From Pseudoduganella buxea (GTDB taxonomy: Bacteria; Pseudomonadota; Gammaproteobacteria; Burkholderiales; Burkholderiaceae_D): 64,000 bases of DNA. The stretch covers positions 1 through 64,000 of the forward strand of contig NZ_WNKZ01000018.1 in assembly GCF_009720835.1 (NCBI RefSeq), given 5' to 3'. Shown here in pieces: positions 8,138 through 17,992 of this stretch (positions within the stretch are counted from its first letter, which is position 1; each line of letters begins with the position of its first letter). Both the position numbers and the translations under genes were made by a program. Below the pieces are notes generated by a model. It was not told the DNA's origin. It did no database searches and saw nothing but the letters and a program-made list of their open reading frames with translations.

Positions 8138-9453
8138 TGCTCCTTCGCCGCCAGCACACCGATGGTGCGCTGGGATTTTTTCAGGTACTTCACCGCCACG
8201 GCCTGGATATCGGCCGGCGTCAGCTTCTCGTAGGCCGCCGGCGCCGCGAACAGGTTCGCGTAGCCGCCGTAGAACACCTCGTAGTTGCCCAGTTGCTGGG
8301 CCTTGCCGTTGATGGTCTCCTGCAGCCGGTACAGGTTGACCAGCTTGGTGTTCTTCACTTTCTGCAGTTCCTGCGCCGTCACGCCGTTCCGGACGACGTT
8401 ATCCAGCTCGGCCAGCATGGCCTTCTCGACCTTGTCGGCATCGACGCCGTTGGCCGCCACGGCGAACACGTACAGCAGGCCCGGATCGAAGCCGTCGGTC
8501 GTGTCGGCGCCCACCGACGTGGCCAACTGCTGCTCCACCAGGGCCTTGTACAGGCGCGAGGTCTTGCCTTCCGTGAGCAGGCTTTGCAGCACGTCGATGG
8601 CGTAGTGGTCGGCATGGTCGGCCTGCGGCACCTTGTACGCCACCATCAGGTTGGCCGACGTGGCCGACGGCTTGGCGACGAACAGGCGCCGCTCGCCTTT
8701 CTGTTCCGGCTCCACCGTCTTCACGGCCGGGGGCAGGGCGCGCTTCGGAATCGCGCCGAAGTACTTGCCCGCCAGGGTCTTCACCTGCGCGGCCTTGACG
8801 TCGCCGACGATGACGGCCACGGCGTTGTTGGGCGCATAGTAGGTGCGGAAGTAGTCGACCAGGTCCTGCTGGGTCCACGCCTTGATGTCGGACTCGAAGC
8901 CGATCACGGGCCAGGAATACGGGTGGGCGCTGTAGGCCACGCTGTTCAGGTCTTCCATCAGCATGCGCACATTGGAATTTTCCAGCCCAGTGCTGCGCTC
9001 GGACAGCACGACCCCCCGTTCGCTCTCGACCATCTTCGGGTCGATCGTCAGGTGGGCGATGCGGTCGCTTTCAAGCTTGAAGATGGTCTCCAGGGACGAG
9101 GCCGGGAACCAGTCCTGGTACACCGTCACGTCGCTGCTGGTGTAGGCGTTGTTGCTGCCGCCGCTGGCTTCCATCGTGCGGTCGAACATCTTCGGCCCGT
9201 AGTGCTTCGAGCCGTTGAACATCATGTGCTCGAAGAAGTGCGACAGTCCCGTCGTGCCGGGCGCTTCGTTGCGCGAGCCGACCTTCCAGAACGTGTACAT
9301 ATTCGCGTTCGGGATCGTGCTGGACTCGAGCACGATGAACTTCATCCCGTTCGGCAGCGTGAACGACTTGACCTGGTCGGCCGTGAAGGCGGCCTGCGCC
9401 GAGGCCGCGAGGACCAGGCCGGCACAGGCGGCCGCGACTTTTTTCCACTGCAT
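8134..9453 (-). CDS. M16-family zinc metalloprotease, catalytic subunit
   Basis: A protein of 439 residues. The start is set at 9453 (MQWKKVAAACAG) because it has AAAGGG eight bases upstream and gives a clean signal peptide ending AASAQAA; a longer frame to 9498 lacks this. The inverted zinc motif HFFEH is present in TGLSHFFEHMMFNG, with the distal Glu in MVESERGVVLSE. The C-terminal lobe has YYAPNNAVAVIVGDVK and a LTEGKTSRLYKALVEQ segment. It is expected to degrade peptides in the periplasm together with the inactive partner encoded just downstream. It is divergent from the thioesterase gene, with a 109-bp shared promoter gap. Confidence 0.92.
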   Translation of the reverse strand: MQWKKVAAACAGLVLAASAQAAFTADQVKSFTLPNGMKFIVLESSTIPNANMYTFWKVGSRNEAPGTTGLSHFFEHMMFNGSKHYGPKMFDRTMEASGGSNNAYTSSDVTVYQDWFPASSLETIFKLESDRIAHLTIDPKMVESERGVVLSERSTGLENSNVRMLMEDLNSVAYSAHPYSWPVIGFESDIKAWTQQDLVDYFRTYYAPNNAVAVIVGDVKAAQVKTLAGKYFGAIPKRALPPAVKTVEPEQKGERRLFVAKPSATSANLMVAYKVPQADHADHYAIDVLQSLLTEGKTSRLYKALVEQQLATSVGADTTDGFDPGLLYVFAVAANGVDADKVEKAMLAELDNVVRNGVTAQELQKVKNTKLVNLYRLQETINGKAQQLGNYEVFYGGYANLFAAPAAYEKLTPADIQAVAVKYLKKSQRTIGVLAAKEQ

Positions 9454-9562
9454 GGTGCATACCCTTTCAATGTTGCGAACGTGGCAAGGATACGCCACGG
9501 CACGCCAGTTGTTAAGGTTAGAATGCCTGGGAGAACATTTTTATTTTCGATTGGAAGGCACT

Positions 9563-10054
9563 ATGGAAAGCGCAATGCACTGGTCGGCCCACGAGCTGAC
9601 GATGACCGTCCTGATGACGCCGGACATGGCAAACTTCTCCGGCAACGTCCACGGCGGCACCATCCTGAAGTTCCTGGACAGCGTGGCCTACGCCTGCGCC
9701 AGCCGCTATTCGGGCAGCTACGTCGTGACCTTGTCGGTCGACCAGGTGATGTTCCTGCAGCCGATCCACGTGGGCGAGCTGGTGACCTTCCTGGCCTCGG
9801 TCAACTACACGGGCAAGACGTCGATGGAGGTGGGTATCCGCGTGGTGACGGAGAACATCCAGCAGCGCCTGGTGCGGCATGCCAACAGCTGCTACTTCAC
9901 GATGGTGGCCGTCGACAAGGACCGCAAGCCCGTGGCCGTGCCGGAGCTGGTGCCCGATACGCCCGAACGCATCGCCCGCTTCGAGCAGGCCAAGGACCGC
10001 AAGGCGGCGCGGCTGGCGCTGCATGGAGCGAAGACCAGGAAGCGCGGCCAGTAG
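9563..10054 (+). CDS. Acyl-CoA thioesterase, hotdog fold (YciA-like)
   Basis: A protein of 163 residues from the ATG at 9563, which has GGAAGG five bases upstream. The hotdog helix is seen as NVHGGTILKFLDSVAYACASRYSG, with the catalytic-type acidic residue (Asp in KFLDSVA) and the conserved Asn/His-Gly-Gly. It continues with a VVTLSVDQVMFLQPIHVGELV strand region and TGKTSMEVGIRV. The basic C-terminal tail (KDRKAARLALHGAKTRKRGQ) is typical of this cytosolic group. It hydrolyses acyl-CoA thioesters; the preferred chain is not readable. It is convergent with the GGDEF/EAL gene, with only four bases between the two stops. Confidence 0.88.
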   Translation: MESAMHWSAHELTMTVLMTPDMANFSGNVHGGTILKFLDSVAYACASRYSGSYVVTLSVDQVMFLQPIHVGELVTFLASVNYTGKTSMEVGIRVVTENIQQRLVRHANSCYFTMVAVDKDRKPVAVPELVPDTPERIARFEQAKDRKAARLALHGAKTRKRGQ

Positions 10055-10058
10055 GGCC

Positions 10059-12950
10059 TCACAGGGGCGCTTCGGCTGCCACGCCGTCCTGTTCGTGAGC
10101 GCCCGCCAGCAGGGCGGGCAAAAGGGACGCCACCTCGCCGGCAGGCACGGGCCGGCTGAAGAAATAGCCCTGCACCTCGTCGCAGCCGTGGGCGCGCAGG
10201 AAGTCGCGCTGCCCGGCCGTCTCGACGCCTTCGGCGATCACCTTCAGCTGCAGGTTGTGCGCCAGCGCGATGATGGAGATGACGATGGCCGCCTGATCCG
10301 TGTCGACGGCGATCTGGCCGACGAAGCTGCGGTCGATCTTCAGCACGTCGATGGGGAAGGTGCGCAGGTAGGAAAGGCTCGAGTAACCGGTGCCGAAATC
10401 GTCGATGGCCAAGCCCACGCCCAGCGCCTTGAGCTGGTGCAGCAGCGTCACGGCCTGTGCCACGTCGTCGACGAACAGGCTTTCCGTCAGCTCCAGTTCC
10501 AGCAGGTGCGGCGGCAGGCCCGTGTCGGCCAGCACCCGGGCCACGGACTGCACCAGGTCGCGCTGGGCGAACTGGCGTGCCGACAGGTTGACGGCCACGC
10601 GCAGCGGGCCCAGGCCCGCGTCCATCCACGCCCTTGCCTGGGCGCAGGCGGTACGCATGACCCACGCGCCGATCGGCACGATCAGGCCCGTCTCTTCGGC
10701 CAGGCCGATGAAGCGCTGCGGCGCCACCATGCCCAGTTCCGGGTGCTGCCAGCGCAGCAGCGCTTCGACGCCGACGATGGCGCCGCCGGCCAGGTCGAGC
10801 TGGGGCTGGTAGTGCAGCACGAATTCCTGCCGTTCCAGCGCCGAGCGCAGCGCGCTTTCGATGCGCAGCCGTTCCTGGGCCGCGTCGTTCATCGAGCTTT
10901 GATAGAACTGGTAGCAGTTGCGGCCCAGCTTCTTGGCCGAGTACATGGCGATATCCGCATGCTCGATCAGCTGGCCGGCGTCGCCGCCCGGGCCGTCGTA
11001 GACGGCCACGCCGATGCTGCAGGTCACAAAAAACTCCTTGCCTTCCAGGTCCACCGGCGGGGCCAGCGCGCGCATGATGCGCCCGACCACGTCCGGGGAC
11101 AGCGACTCCTCCGGGTATTCGCTGAGGATGGCGACGAATTCGTCGCCGGACAGGCGCGCCACGGTGTCGCTTTCGCGCACCGAGGCCTGCAGCCGCGCCG
11201 CCACCGTTTGCAGCAGCCGGTCGCCGGCCTTGTGACCGAGGCTGTCGTTGACGAACTTGAAGCGGTCCAGGTCGATCAGCAGCACCCACAGCGGGTGGCC
11301 GCTGCGGTTGGCATAGGCCACGGCCTGGGCCAGGCGGTCCTGCAGCAGCACGCGGTTGGGCAGGCCCGTCAGCGCGTCGTGGTGGGCGATATGCTGGATG
11401 CGCTGCTCGGCCAGCTTGCGCTCCGTGATCTCGCTGCCCGTGCCCCGGTAGCCGCGGAACTCGCCCTGGGCGTCGTACACCGGTTCGCCGTTGCTGGTAA
11501 ACCAGCGCGTGACGCCGTCCTTGCCCGTGATGGCGTATTCCAGATTGGCGAACGGCAGGCGCGCTTCCAGCTGCGCCATGTGCTGGCGTCCCCATGTCGT
11601 GTGCTGCATGGCCGGGTAGCTGTGCCAGCGCGTGAAGCCGATGTAGTCGGCCCGGTCCAGCCGGCCTTTGTCGAAGAAGCCGTTGGTGATGCTGGTGAAG
11701 CAGAAGTTGACGTCCTGTTCCCAGTACCAGTCCGACGACAGGGCCAGCAGCCGCTTGAAACGGTGCTCGCTTTCCTGCAGCGCGCGCTCGGTGCGCTTGC
11801 GCGCGGCCACGTCGGCGTTCAGCTTTTCGTTACTGCGCTGCAGGTCGAAGGTGCGCGCCTCGACCAGCCACTGCACCCGGCGCGAGCGCTGCGCCAGGGT
11901 CTGCATCAGCAGCGCGGCCAGGATGCTGAACAGGGCGCCGCCCACCAGCGTCGACACGGAACCCAGGTGGTCGGCCAGGAAGGGGCGGGGCGAGGCCGCC
12001 ACCTGCACCCGCCATGTCAGGCCCAGCACGTCGAAGGAGCGGGTTTCGCGGTCGTGGTACCAGCGGTCCAGCCAGTGCGGCGCCGGGCTTGCGCCACCAT
12101 CGGCGCCGCTGGCATGCACGAGGATGCGTTCGGCGCTGCCCGTGCTGCCGGCGTACACGCGCAGGCCCAGGTGGGCCTCGTCGAGCAGACCCGCCGAGTG
12201 CAGGATCTTGTGCACCAGCTGAGGCGCATGGATCATGGCCGCCGTGTCGCCCACCCACGCCGCGTGGCGCTGCTCGGGCGTTTCCAGCGGCGCGCCGGGC
12301 CGGTACACGGGCATCATCATGACGAAGGTTTGCGGCAGGCCGGGTTTGCTGTCGAGCTTCATCAGCGCCGTCGCGGCGGGCCGGCCCGTGCGCAGGATGC
12401 GCTCGATGGTGACACGCGTTTCCGACAGCGTGCCGACGTCCAGGCCAAATACTTCCCGCCGCGGGTCGAATGGCTCGAAATAGTCCGTCACGTTGTACCA
12501 CGGCCGCTCGGCGGCCACGCCGAAGCGGAAGTCATGCACCTCGGCGATGGTGACGCCCGGGCGCAGGCGGCTGGCCGCCGCTTCCCACGCCGGGCGGTCG
12601 GCATGCGACACCAGGCGGTGAAAGGTGAAGGAATGGATGAAGGGATAGCGCTGCAGCAGGGGTTGTGTGAAGCCGCCGAACTGCTCGCGCGTGACGCTTT
12701 CCGGCGGCAAGGTGCGAAACAGCTGGTTCGTCACCGTCAGCACTTCGATGGCGTCATCCAGGCCGCGCCGGATCGCTGCCACGCGCAGGTTGGCGCGCTG
12801 CTGGAACCCGAGCGACATCTTGCCGTATTCCAGGGCGGCCACGCCGGCCGACAGCACCCCCGTGACGCCCAGCCCCACGGCGAGCGTCAGCAGCGCCGTG
12901 CGGGACACGGTCGCCGCCGGGGCAGCGGTGGAAGACGGGCGGCGGCGCAT
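10059..12950 (-). CDS. CHASE-PAS-GGDEF-EAL c-di-GMP signalling protein
   Basis: A protein of 963 residues. A membrane segment at about 18-40 and another at about 330-352 bracket a CHASE sensor (about 85-290, including FIHSFTFHRLVSHADRPAWE). A coiled linker leads to PAS (about 395-510), GGDEF (about 525-680) and EAL (about 700-945). The cyclase motif reads SGDEF at 601-605, a tolerated variant that keeps the Asp-Glu pair. The phosphodiesterase side looks intact: EALLRW at 729, NLSARQF, the ELTES segment, IDDFGTGYSSL and AEGVET are all present. It may synthesise or degrade c-di-GMP according to a small extracytoplasmic ligand. It is monocistronic as far as can be seen. Confidence 0.92.
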   Translation of the reverse strand: MRRRPSSTAAPAATVSRTALLTLAVGLGVTGVLSAGVAALEYGKMSLGFQQRANLRVAAIRRGLDDAIEVLTVTNQLFRTLPPESVTREQFGGFTQPLLQRYPFIHSFTFHRLVSHADRPAWEAAASRLRPGVTIAEVHDFRFGVAAERPWYNVTDYFEPFDPRREVFGLDVGTLSETRVTIERILRTGRPAATALMKLDSKPGLPQTFVMMMPVYRPGAPLETPEQRHAAWVGDTAAMIHAPQLVHKILHSAGLLDEAHLGLRVYAGSTGSAERILVHASGADGGASPAPHWLDRWYHDRETRSFDVLGLTWRVQVAASPRPFLADHLGSVSTLVGGALFSILAALLMQTLAQRSRRVQWLVEARTFDLQRSNEKLNADVAARKRTERALQESEHRFKRLLALSSDWYWEQDVNFCFTSITNGFFDKGRLDRADYIGFTRWHSYPAMQHTTWGRQHMAQLEARLPFANLEYAITGKDGVTRWFTSNGEPVYDAQGEFRGYRGTGSEITERKLAEQRIQHIAHHDALTGLPNRVLLQDRLAQAVAYANRSGHPLWVLLIDLDRFKFVNDSLGHKAGDRLLQTVAARLQASVRESDTVARLSGDEFVAILSEYPEESLSPDVVGRIMRALAPPVDLEGKEFFVTCSIGVAVYDGPGGDAGQLIEHADIAMYSAKKLGRNCYQFYQSSMNDAAQERLRIESALRSALERQEFVLHYQPQLDLAGGAIVGVEALLRWQHPELGMVAPQRFIGLAEETGLIVPIGAWVMRTACAQARAWMDAGLGPLRVAVNLSARQFAQRDLVQSVARVLADTGLPPHLLELELTESLFVDDVAQAVTLLHQLKALGVGLAIDDFGTGYSSLSYLRTFPIDVLKIDRSFVGQIAVDTDQAAIVISIIALAHNLQLKVIAEGVETAGQRDFLRAHGCDEVQGYFFSRPVPAGEVASLLPALLAGAHEQDGVAAEAPL

Positions 12951-13032
12951 GCGATTCCTTGATCAAGACGACAGCTTGCCAGTGTGGCATAAATCGGCCC
13001 GTTTGCCGACCTTTTGTATATCTATGAAGAAT

Positions 13033-13824
13033 TTATTGTTGTCTTGACGCACTGTCGCGGCCACCGTGCGCCGCCGCGCGCAGGCCCGCCACGACACGGT
13101 GCGCCAGCAGCTGGTTGACGGGGCCGAATCCCAGGCAGGGCCACGGGCTGCCCCACGTGGCCAGGCGCCGCATCAGCGCGCCGGCGCGGGTGTGGGTGCC
13201 CGGCACGGCGCGGTGGGCGAAGACGATGCGGTTGTTGCCGGCGATGCCGCGTAACTGCCCGACGTGGTTGCCGAAACAATGTTGCAGGCGCCGTAGCATG
13301 GTGCGGTAGTGGGGATCGTAGCTGAAGATATTGGCCACCAGCACGCCGTCCGGCCGCAACGCCCGCCGGCAGTCCGCATAGAAGCGGGCCGACGACAGCG
13401 CCGGCGGCAGGCCGTCGTCGTCGAAACCGTCCACCAGCAGCACGTCGACGCTGCCGGCCAGCTGCGGCATGTGGCGGGCCGCGTCGGCATGGACAATGCG
13501 AAAGCGCTCGCAATCCGGCGGAATCTCGAAGTGCTCGCGCAGCGCGATGACGTCCTCGCGCAGTTCCAGGACGGTAATGCGGGCCGCCGGCAGGTAGCGG
13601 TGGCAGAACTTGGCCAGCGAGCCGCCGCCCAGGCCGACCATGACGATATGGGCCGGGCGCGGTTTGAACAGCACGAAGCACATCATGGCGCGCGCATACG
13701 CCAGCACCAGCCGGTGCGGGTCGCGCAGGTCCATCTGGCTCTGCACGGCGCCGGGCTGGAATTCGAGGGTAAGGCGGCCGTTGCGCCGGCTGACGAGGGG
13801 ACGGTGGTCGGAAACGGTAGACAT
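13033..13824 (-). CDS. Spermidine-synthase-like methyltransferase-fold protein
   Basis: A protein of 263 residues. I take the ATG at 13824 (MSTVSDHRPLV); a frame continuing to 13947 has no sensible ribosome site and an odd N-terminus. The fold shows a Rossmann nucleotide-binding core: HIVMVGLGGGSLAKFCHRYLP (motif I), TVLELREDVIALREHF (motif II with the acidic residue), HADAARHM and VDVLLVDGFDDDGLP. This is the spermidine synthase/SpeE-like group often annotated as fused or transferase-like proteins; the polyamine-binding residues cannot be confirmed. It has no signal peptide. Function as a polyamine synthase is therefore only a family-level guess. Confidence 0.75.
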   Translation of the reverse strand: MSTVSDHRPLVSRRNGRLTLEFQPGAVQSQMDLRDPHRLVLAYARAMMCFVLFKPRPAHIVMVGLGGGSLAKFCHRYLPAARITVLELREDVIALREHFEIPPDCERFRIVHADAARHMPQLAGSVDVLLVDGFDDDGLPPALSSARFYADCRRALRPDGVLVANIFSYDPHYRTMLRRLQHCFGNHVGQLRGIAGNNRIVFAHRAVPGTHTRAGALMRRLATWGSPWPCLGFGPVNQLLAHRVVAGLRAAAHGGRDSASRQQ

Positions 13825-13968
13825 GGTGCCGGCTTGTTCTCGGGCTGGAGGTTCTGATAAGCTCTCGGGCTCGCCGCCAGAGTGTAACCCGGCAGCTTCA
13901 TTTACACGACACCGTTTTATCGGTACATTGCCCCAGGCAGGGTCCACCGGGCCCCACGGAGATCATTC

Positions 13969-14244
13969 ATGTTTCTGGACCACCCGACCATTACCGCAAC
14001 GAACAGCTTTACCGAGCCGGACCGCATCGAGCGCCTGAACCGCGTGTATGGTTACGTGGCCGCCCTGGCCGATCTGGCGGGCAAGAATTATTTTATCGAG
14101 AAGGTCAGCCAGCTGCATGACCACAAGGGCACCCTGATCGTGTTCTGGCACGACGCCCCGAACGAGGAAGAAAAGGCCTTCTTCACGCAGGCCTGGGCCA
14201 GCAAGGTGGGCGACGGCAGCAGCAACGTCGAACACGAAGTGTGA
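13969..14244 (+). CDS. Small hypothetical protein
   Basis: A protein of 91 residues from the ATG at 13969, with GGAG about nine bases upstream. It contains two short helical stretches (DRIERLNRVYGYVAALADLAG and NEEEKAFFTQAWASKVGDG) around a central strand pair (HDHKGTLIVFWHDAP). No signal peptide or membrane segment is seen and I do not recognise a family. Its stop overlaps a GTG that opens the next frame (GTGA), so it appears to be coupled to the GGDEF gene. Confidence 0.65.
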   Translation: MFLDHPTITATNSFTEPDRIERLNRVYGYVAALADLAGKNYFIEKVSQLHDHKGTLIVFWHDAPNEEEKAFFTQAWASKVGDGSSNVEHEV

Positions 14245-15463
14245 GCGGCATGGACAGCCAGGCACTGCTGCACCTGCTGGCACTGGGCAACCTGGTGCTG
14301 GCCGGCGTGCTGTGGTGCCACGCGGCCGGGCGGCGCGGGCGGGGCGACCTGTCGGCCGTGCTGGCCGCCCGCCTGTGCCAGGGCGGGGCGTGGCTGGTAC
14401 CGGCCTGGCTGGGGCCGATGAACGATATCGTCACGGCCGTCTTCTTCATCGCACTGACGGCCGGCATCGCTTTTGAAGTGGCGGCCTTCCGCCAGCTGGC
14501 CGGCGGACGCATCGCGTCACGCCTGCTGCTGCAGGTGTTCGCCGTCGGTGCCCTGGTGGTCGCGCTGGCGGCCCTGCTGGCGGGCAGCGTGGCCTTGCCG
14601 GCCCAGCCGGGCGTGCTGCTGGCGGCGCTGTTCATCGTTGCGGCCGCGCCAGCCTGCTGCGGCGGACCATGGCGGCGGTCAACCTGCTGCCGCTGCTGGC
14701 CGTGGCTGGCGGCGTCATCATTCGCAGCAGGCCCGTGCAGGAACTGCTCATCGGGCGCCTGGACTGGGCCAGCGGCTACGTCGACGGCGCCGTCATCGAG
14801 CAGTGGGCGCTGGTGGCGTTCCTGCTGGTCCTGCTGGTCAATGCCGCCGGCACCTTGCTGCTGGGCCGCGACGGCCTGCAAAGCGAGATGGAACGCCTGC
14901 AGGTGGTGGACGCGCTGACGGACGTGCCGAACCGGCGCGGCTTCTACCAGGGCCTGGCGCCGTGGCTGGCGCTGGCGCGCCGTCCCGGCCAGCCCACCGC
15001 CGTCGTCATCCTGAACCTGGACAGCTTCAAGCGCGTCAACGACCATTACGGCCACGGCGTGGGCGACACGGTGCTGAAGGCCATCGTCGACGCCGTGCGC
15101 GGCCAGTTGCGCGACAGCGACCTGATGGGCCGGCTGGGCGGCGCCGAGTTCGCGCTGCTGCTGCCCCGCACGGGCCTGCCCGAGGCCGTCGTCGTGGCGG
15201 AGCGGATTCGCCAGGCCGTGGCGGCGTTGCCCGTCAAGGCCGAGCGGGCCGTCATCAACCTGACGGCCAGCATGGGCGTGACGACGATCCGCGCCGAGGA
15301 TTCCACCGTCAGCCTGTTCAAGCGCGCCGACGAGGCCCTGCAGGCGGCCAAGCTGCGCGGACGCAACCAGGTGGTGGCCGCCGCCGCGCCCGTGTTGCCG
15401 GACGACGACGCCGACCTGGACCCGCCCGCCGCCGCGCCCACCACAGTCGGCCAGCACCGCTGA
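14241..15463 (+). pseudogene. Membrane GGDEF-domain protein, frameshifted
   Basis: Two frames make one protein. From 14241 (or the ATG at 14250) a membrane domain with several hydrophobic segments runs to about 14645; from there the protein continues in another frame, carrying the last membrane helix (EQWALVAFLLVLLVNAAGTLLL) and a GGDEF domain (about 14900-15380). The switch point is in the GC-rich run near 14640-14656, where adding one base would restore a continuous frame. The cyclase signature reads GGAEF in GRLGGAEFALLLP, lacking the metal-binding third residue, while the substrate helix NLDSFKRVNDHYGH is intact. It is either a real pseudogene, a sequencing slip or a natural frameshift. 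If translated it would probably be inactive as a cyclase. Confidence 0.7.
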
Positions 15464-15524
15464 TGTCATGATCCCGTCATCAACGGGTTCTAATGTGGTA
15501 GGATTTTCTATATAAACGATATAA

Positions 15525-16991
15525 ATGGAATCCTCCATGTACGCAGCGGTCGACCTCGGGTCGAACAGTTTCAGGTTTTCCATTGGCAAGCACGACGGCG
15601 ACGCCATCCGCGTGCTGAAAAGCGTGCGCGAACCGATCCGCCTCGCGGCCGGCCTCGACGCCGCCGGCAACCTGACGCCGGACGCCATGCAGCGGGCGCT
15701 GGCCTGCCTGGCCGGTTTCCGCGACACGCTCAAGGGCTACGACCTCGAGGCCGTGCGCGTCGTGGCCACGTCGACCATGCGCCAGGCGCGCAATATCGCC
15801 ACCTTCCTGCCGCAGGCCGAGCAGGCCATCGGCTATCCCATCGAGATCATTTCCGGCGAGGAGGAAGGGCGGCTCATCTACATGGGCGTGGCCAACGCGC
15901 TGGACCAGCCCACCGAGCGGCGCCTGGTGGTCGATATCGGCGGCGGCTCCACCGAGCTGATCCTGGGCCGCGGCCTGGACATCGAGCGGGTCGAATCGTT
16001 TACCGTCGGCAGCGTGCGCCAAAGCCTGGCCTTCTTCATCAACGGCGCCGTCGACGCGCCGTCGTTCCAGGCCGCCATCCTGTCGGCCCGCAGCATCTTC
16101 GAGGACGGCGCGCCGCCGTACCAGCCGCAGTTCTGGAAGCGCGCCTACGGCTCCTCCGGCACCATCCGTGCCATCGCCGACGTGATCGAGAAGAACAACC
16201 TGGGCAAGGGCCTGACCCCGGCCAGCCTGGAAGCGCTGAAGAACCGCCTGATCGAACTGGGCCACGTCAGCCGGATCGACATGCCCGGGCTGCGGCCCGA
16301 CCGCGCCGGCACCATCGTCGGCGGCCTGGCCATCCTGATCGGCGTGATGCATGAACTGGGCATCGGCCAGATCGAACCTGTCGAAGCGGGGCTGCGCATG
16401 GGCGTCATGTGGGACCTGTACCTGCGCTCGACCCGGCGCGACCGGCGCGACGAATCCGTTCGCGCCTTCCTGCAGAAGTTCAACGTCGACACGGCGCGCG
16501 GGGGGCGCGTGGCCGACGACGCGCTGGTGCTGCTCGAGCAGTTGAAGCCCTCGTCGGACGCCTGCGCGCGGCTGCTGTACTGGAGCGCCCAGCTGCACGA
16601 ACTGGGCATGGCCGTATCGCAGACGGGCTACCACAAGCATACCTCGTACATCATCGAGAACGCCGACCTGCCGGGCTTCACGACGCGCGACCAGCGCACC
16701 ATGAGCCGGCTGGCGCTGGGGCAGAAAGGCAACCTGCGCAAGATCGGCGAGTTTCTGGCCGACGGCGATTTTGCCCGCGCCGTCGTGGCGCTGCGCCTGG
16801 CCATTGTGTTCATGCATGCGCGCGTCGAGGTGGCGGACGCCGCGCCGAAGCTGCGCATGAAGAACAAGATCGAGCTGGAACTGCGGCGCGGCTGGGCCAC
16901 CGAGCATCCCACCTTGATGTACTGGCTGGAAAAGGAACAGGAAGCATGGGACGAGGTCGATATCGACCTGACCGTGCGCACCGGCTCCTGA
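15525..16991 (+). CDS. ppx: Exopolyphosphatase, Ppx/GppA family
   Basis: A protein of 488 residues with the ASKHA actin-like fold. Phosphate loop 1 is AAVDLGSNSFRFSIG, the second loop is VVDIGGGSTELILG, and the catalytic acid lies in the ISGEEEGRLIY segment. A C-terminal HD-like helical part is present from about residue 320 (SAQLHELGMAVSQTGYHKHTSYIIENAD). It releases phosphate from the end of polyphosphate chains, or hydrolyses pppGpp as the GppA side of the family does. Starts at 15525 and 15537 are both possible; the second (MYAAVDLGSN) is closer to the usual family N-terminus. The gene is preceded by an AT-rich promoter-like stretch (15495-15520). Confidence 0.92.
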   Translation: MESSMYAAVDLGSNSFRFSIGKHDGDAIRVLKSVREPIRLAAGLDAAGNLTPDAMQRALACLAGFRDTLKGYDLEAVRVVATSTMRQARNIATFLPQAEQAIGYPIEIISGEEEGRLIYMGVANALDQPTERRLVVDIGGGSTELILGRGLDIERVESFTVGSVRQSLAFFINGAVDAPSFQAAILSARSIFEDGAPPYQPQFWKRAYGSSGTIRAIADVIEKNNLGKGLTPASLEALKNRLIELGHVSRIDMPGLRPDRAGTIVGGLAILIGVMHELGIGQIEPVEAGLRMGVMWDLYLRSTRRDRRDESVRAFLQKFNVDTARGGRVADDALVLLEQLKPSSDACARLLYWSAQLHELGMAVSQTGYHKHTSYIIENADLPGFTTRDQRTMSRLALGQKGNLRKIGEFLADGDFARAVVALRLAIVFMHARVEVADAAPKLRMKNKIELELRRGWATEHPTLMYWLEKEQEAWDEVDIDLTVRTGS

Positions 16992-17131
16992 GCACCCTGG
17001 TGGCATCGCGCATCCACGACAAAAAATATTGTCAGCAAGAATGTATCACTGCCTTGTAATTTTGCTTACACTATAGCTTTCACCAACTCGGGTGGCCCGC
17101 GCGGGCCAGTGGTGACGGGTTATCTGGAGGC

Positions 17132-17992
17132 ATGATGGCGGCACGGGGCAGTATGGGCTTGGAATCGACGAGGGCAGTGGCGGCGCGTACGGCTGCACGG
17201 GGCGGCGTGGGCCTGCGGCGGCGCTGCCTTACCTCGCTTGCGCTGGCACTCGCGTTGCCGGCCTCGATGTCCGCGCTGGCCGCCGGTCCCACAATCACGC
17301 TTTGCTACGAACGGGCCGACGTCAAGCCGTGGCGCACGCAGACCGGCGAAGGCCTGAACTTCGAACTGCTGCGGCTTGTCGCCGAGCGCGCCGGCGTGGA
17401 GTTCCACTTCCAGAGCATGCCGTGGAAGCGCTGCCTGGCGCAGCTGAAAGCCAATGCCGTCGATGGCGCCTTTGCCGTCAGCTATAAACCCGACCGCCGC
17501 GAGATCGGCGAATACCCGGGCGGCGCCACGCCGGACGCGGGCAAGCGCATGCACATCGACCGCTACATCCTGCTGCGCCGCAAGGGCGGCACCCTGGACT
17601 GGGACGGCCGGGCCCTGCGCAACGTGGACGGTGCCATCGGCGCCCAGCTGGGCTATTCCATCACGGACCAGCTGCGCAGCCTGAACGTCACCGTCGACGA
17701 AGGCAGCCAGCGCTCCGACGAGCTGGTGAAGAAACTGCTGGCCGGGCGCCTGGCCGGCGCCGCCGTGGGCGGCAGCGATGCCCGTACCCTGCTGGAAGGG
17801 CCGTACGGCGACCGCATCGAAGCGCTGCCGCTGCCGCTGGTGGAAAAACCCTACTTCCTGATGCTGTCGCACCAGCTGGTGGCGCGCCAGCCGGCGCTGG
17901 CCCAGCGCGTGTGGGCCGCCGTCGAGCAGGCCCGCAACAGCCCGGCCTACCAGAAACTGGAGCGTGCCGGCAGCAAGGGCGCGCCCCGCTGA
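17132..17992 (+). CDS. Periplasmic solute-binding protein, family 3
   Basis: A protein of 286 residues from the ATG at 17132, with CTGGAGG five bases upstream. The N-terminus is long and basic before a signal peptide core ([19 protein letters not shown]). The mature protein opens [14 protein letters not shown] and has the family 3 pattern [43 protein letters not shown], split here by normal spacing. Such proteins bind amino acids or similar small polar molecules. There are no transport permease or ATPase genes nearby; instead its stop overlaps the start of a membrane hybrid kinase (TGATG). I infer that it acts as the ligand-binding input to that kinase rather than in transport. Confidence 0.85.
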   Translation: MMAARGSMGLESTRAVAARTAARGGVGLRRRCLTSLALALALPASMSALAAGPTITLCYERADVKPWRTQTGEGLNFELLRLVAERAGVEFHFQSMPWKRCLAQLKANAVDGAFAVSYKPDRREIGEYPGGATPDAGKRMHIDRYILLRRKGGTLDWDGRALRNVDGAIGAQLGYSITDQLRSLNVTVDEGSQRSDELVKKLLAGRLAGAAVGGSDARTLLEGPYGDRIEALPLPLVEKPYFLMLSHQLVARQPALAQRVWAAVEQARNSPAYQKLERAGSKGAPR

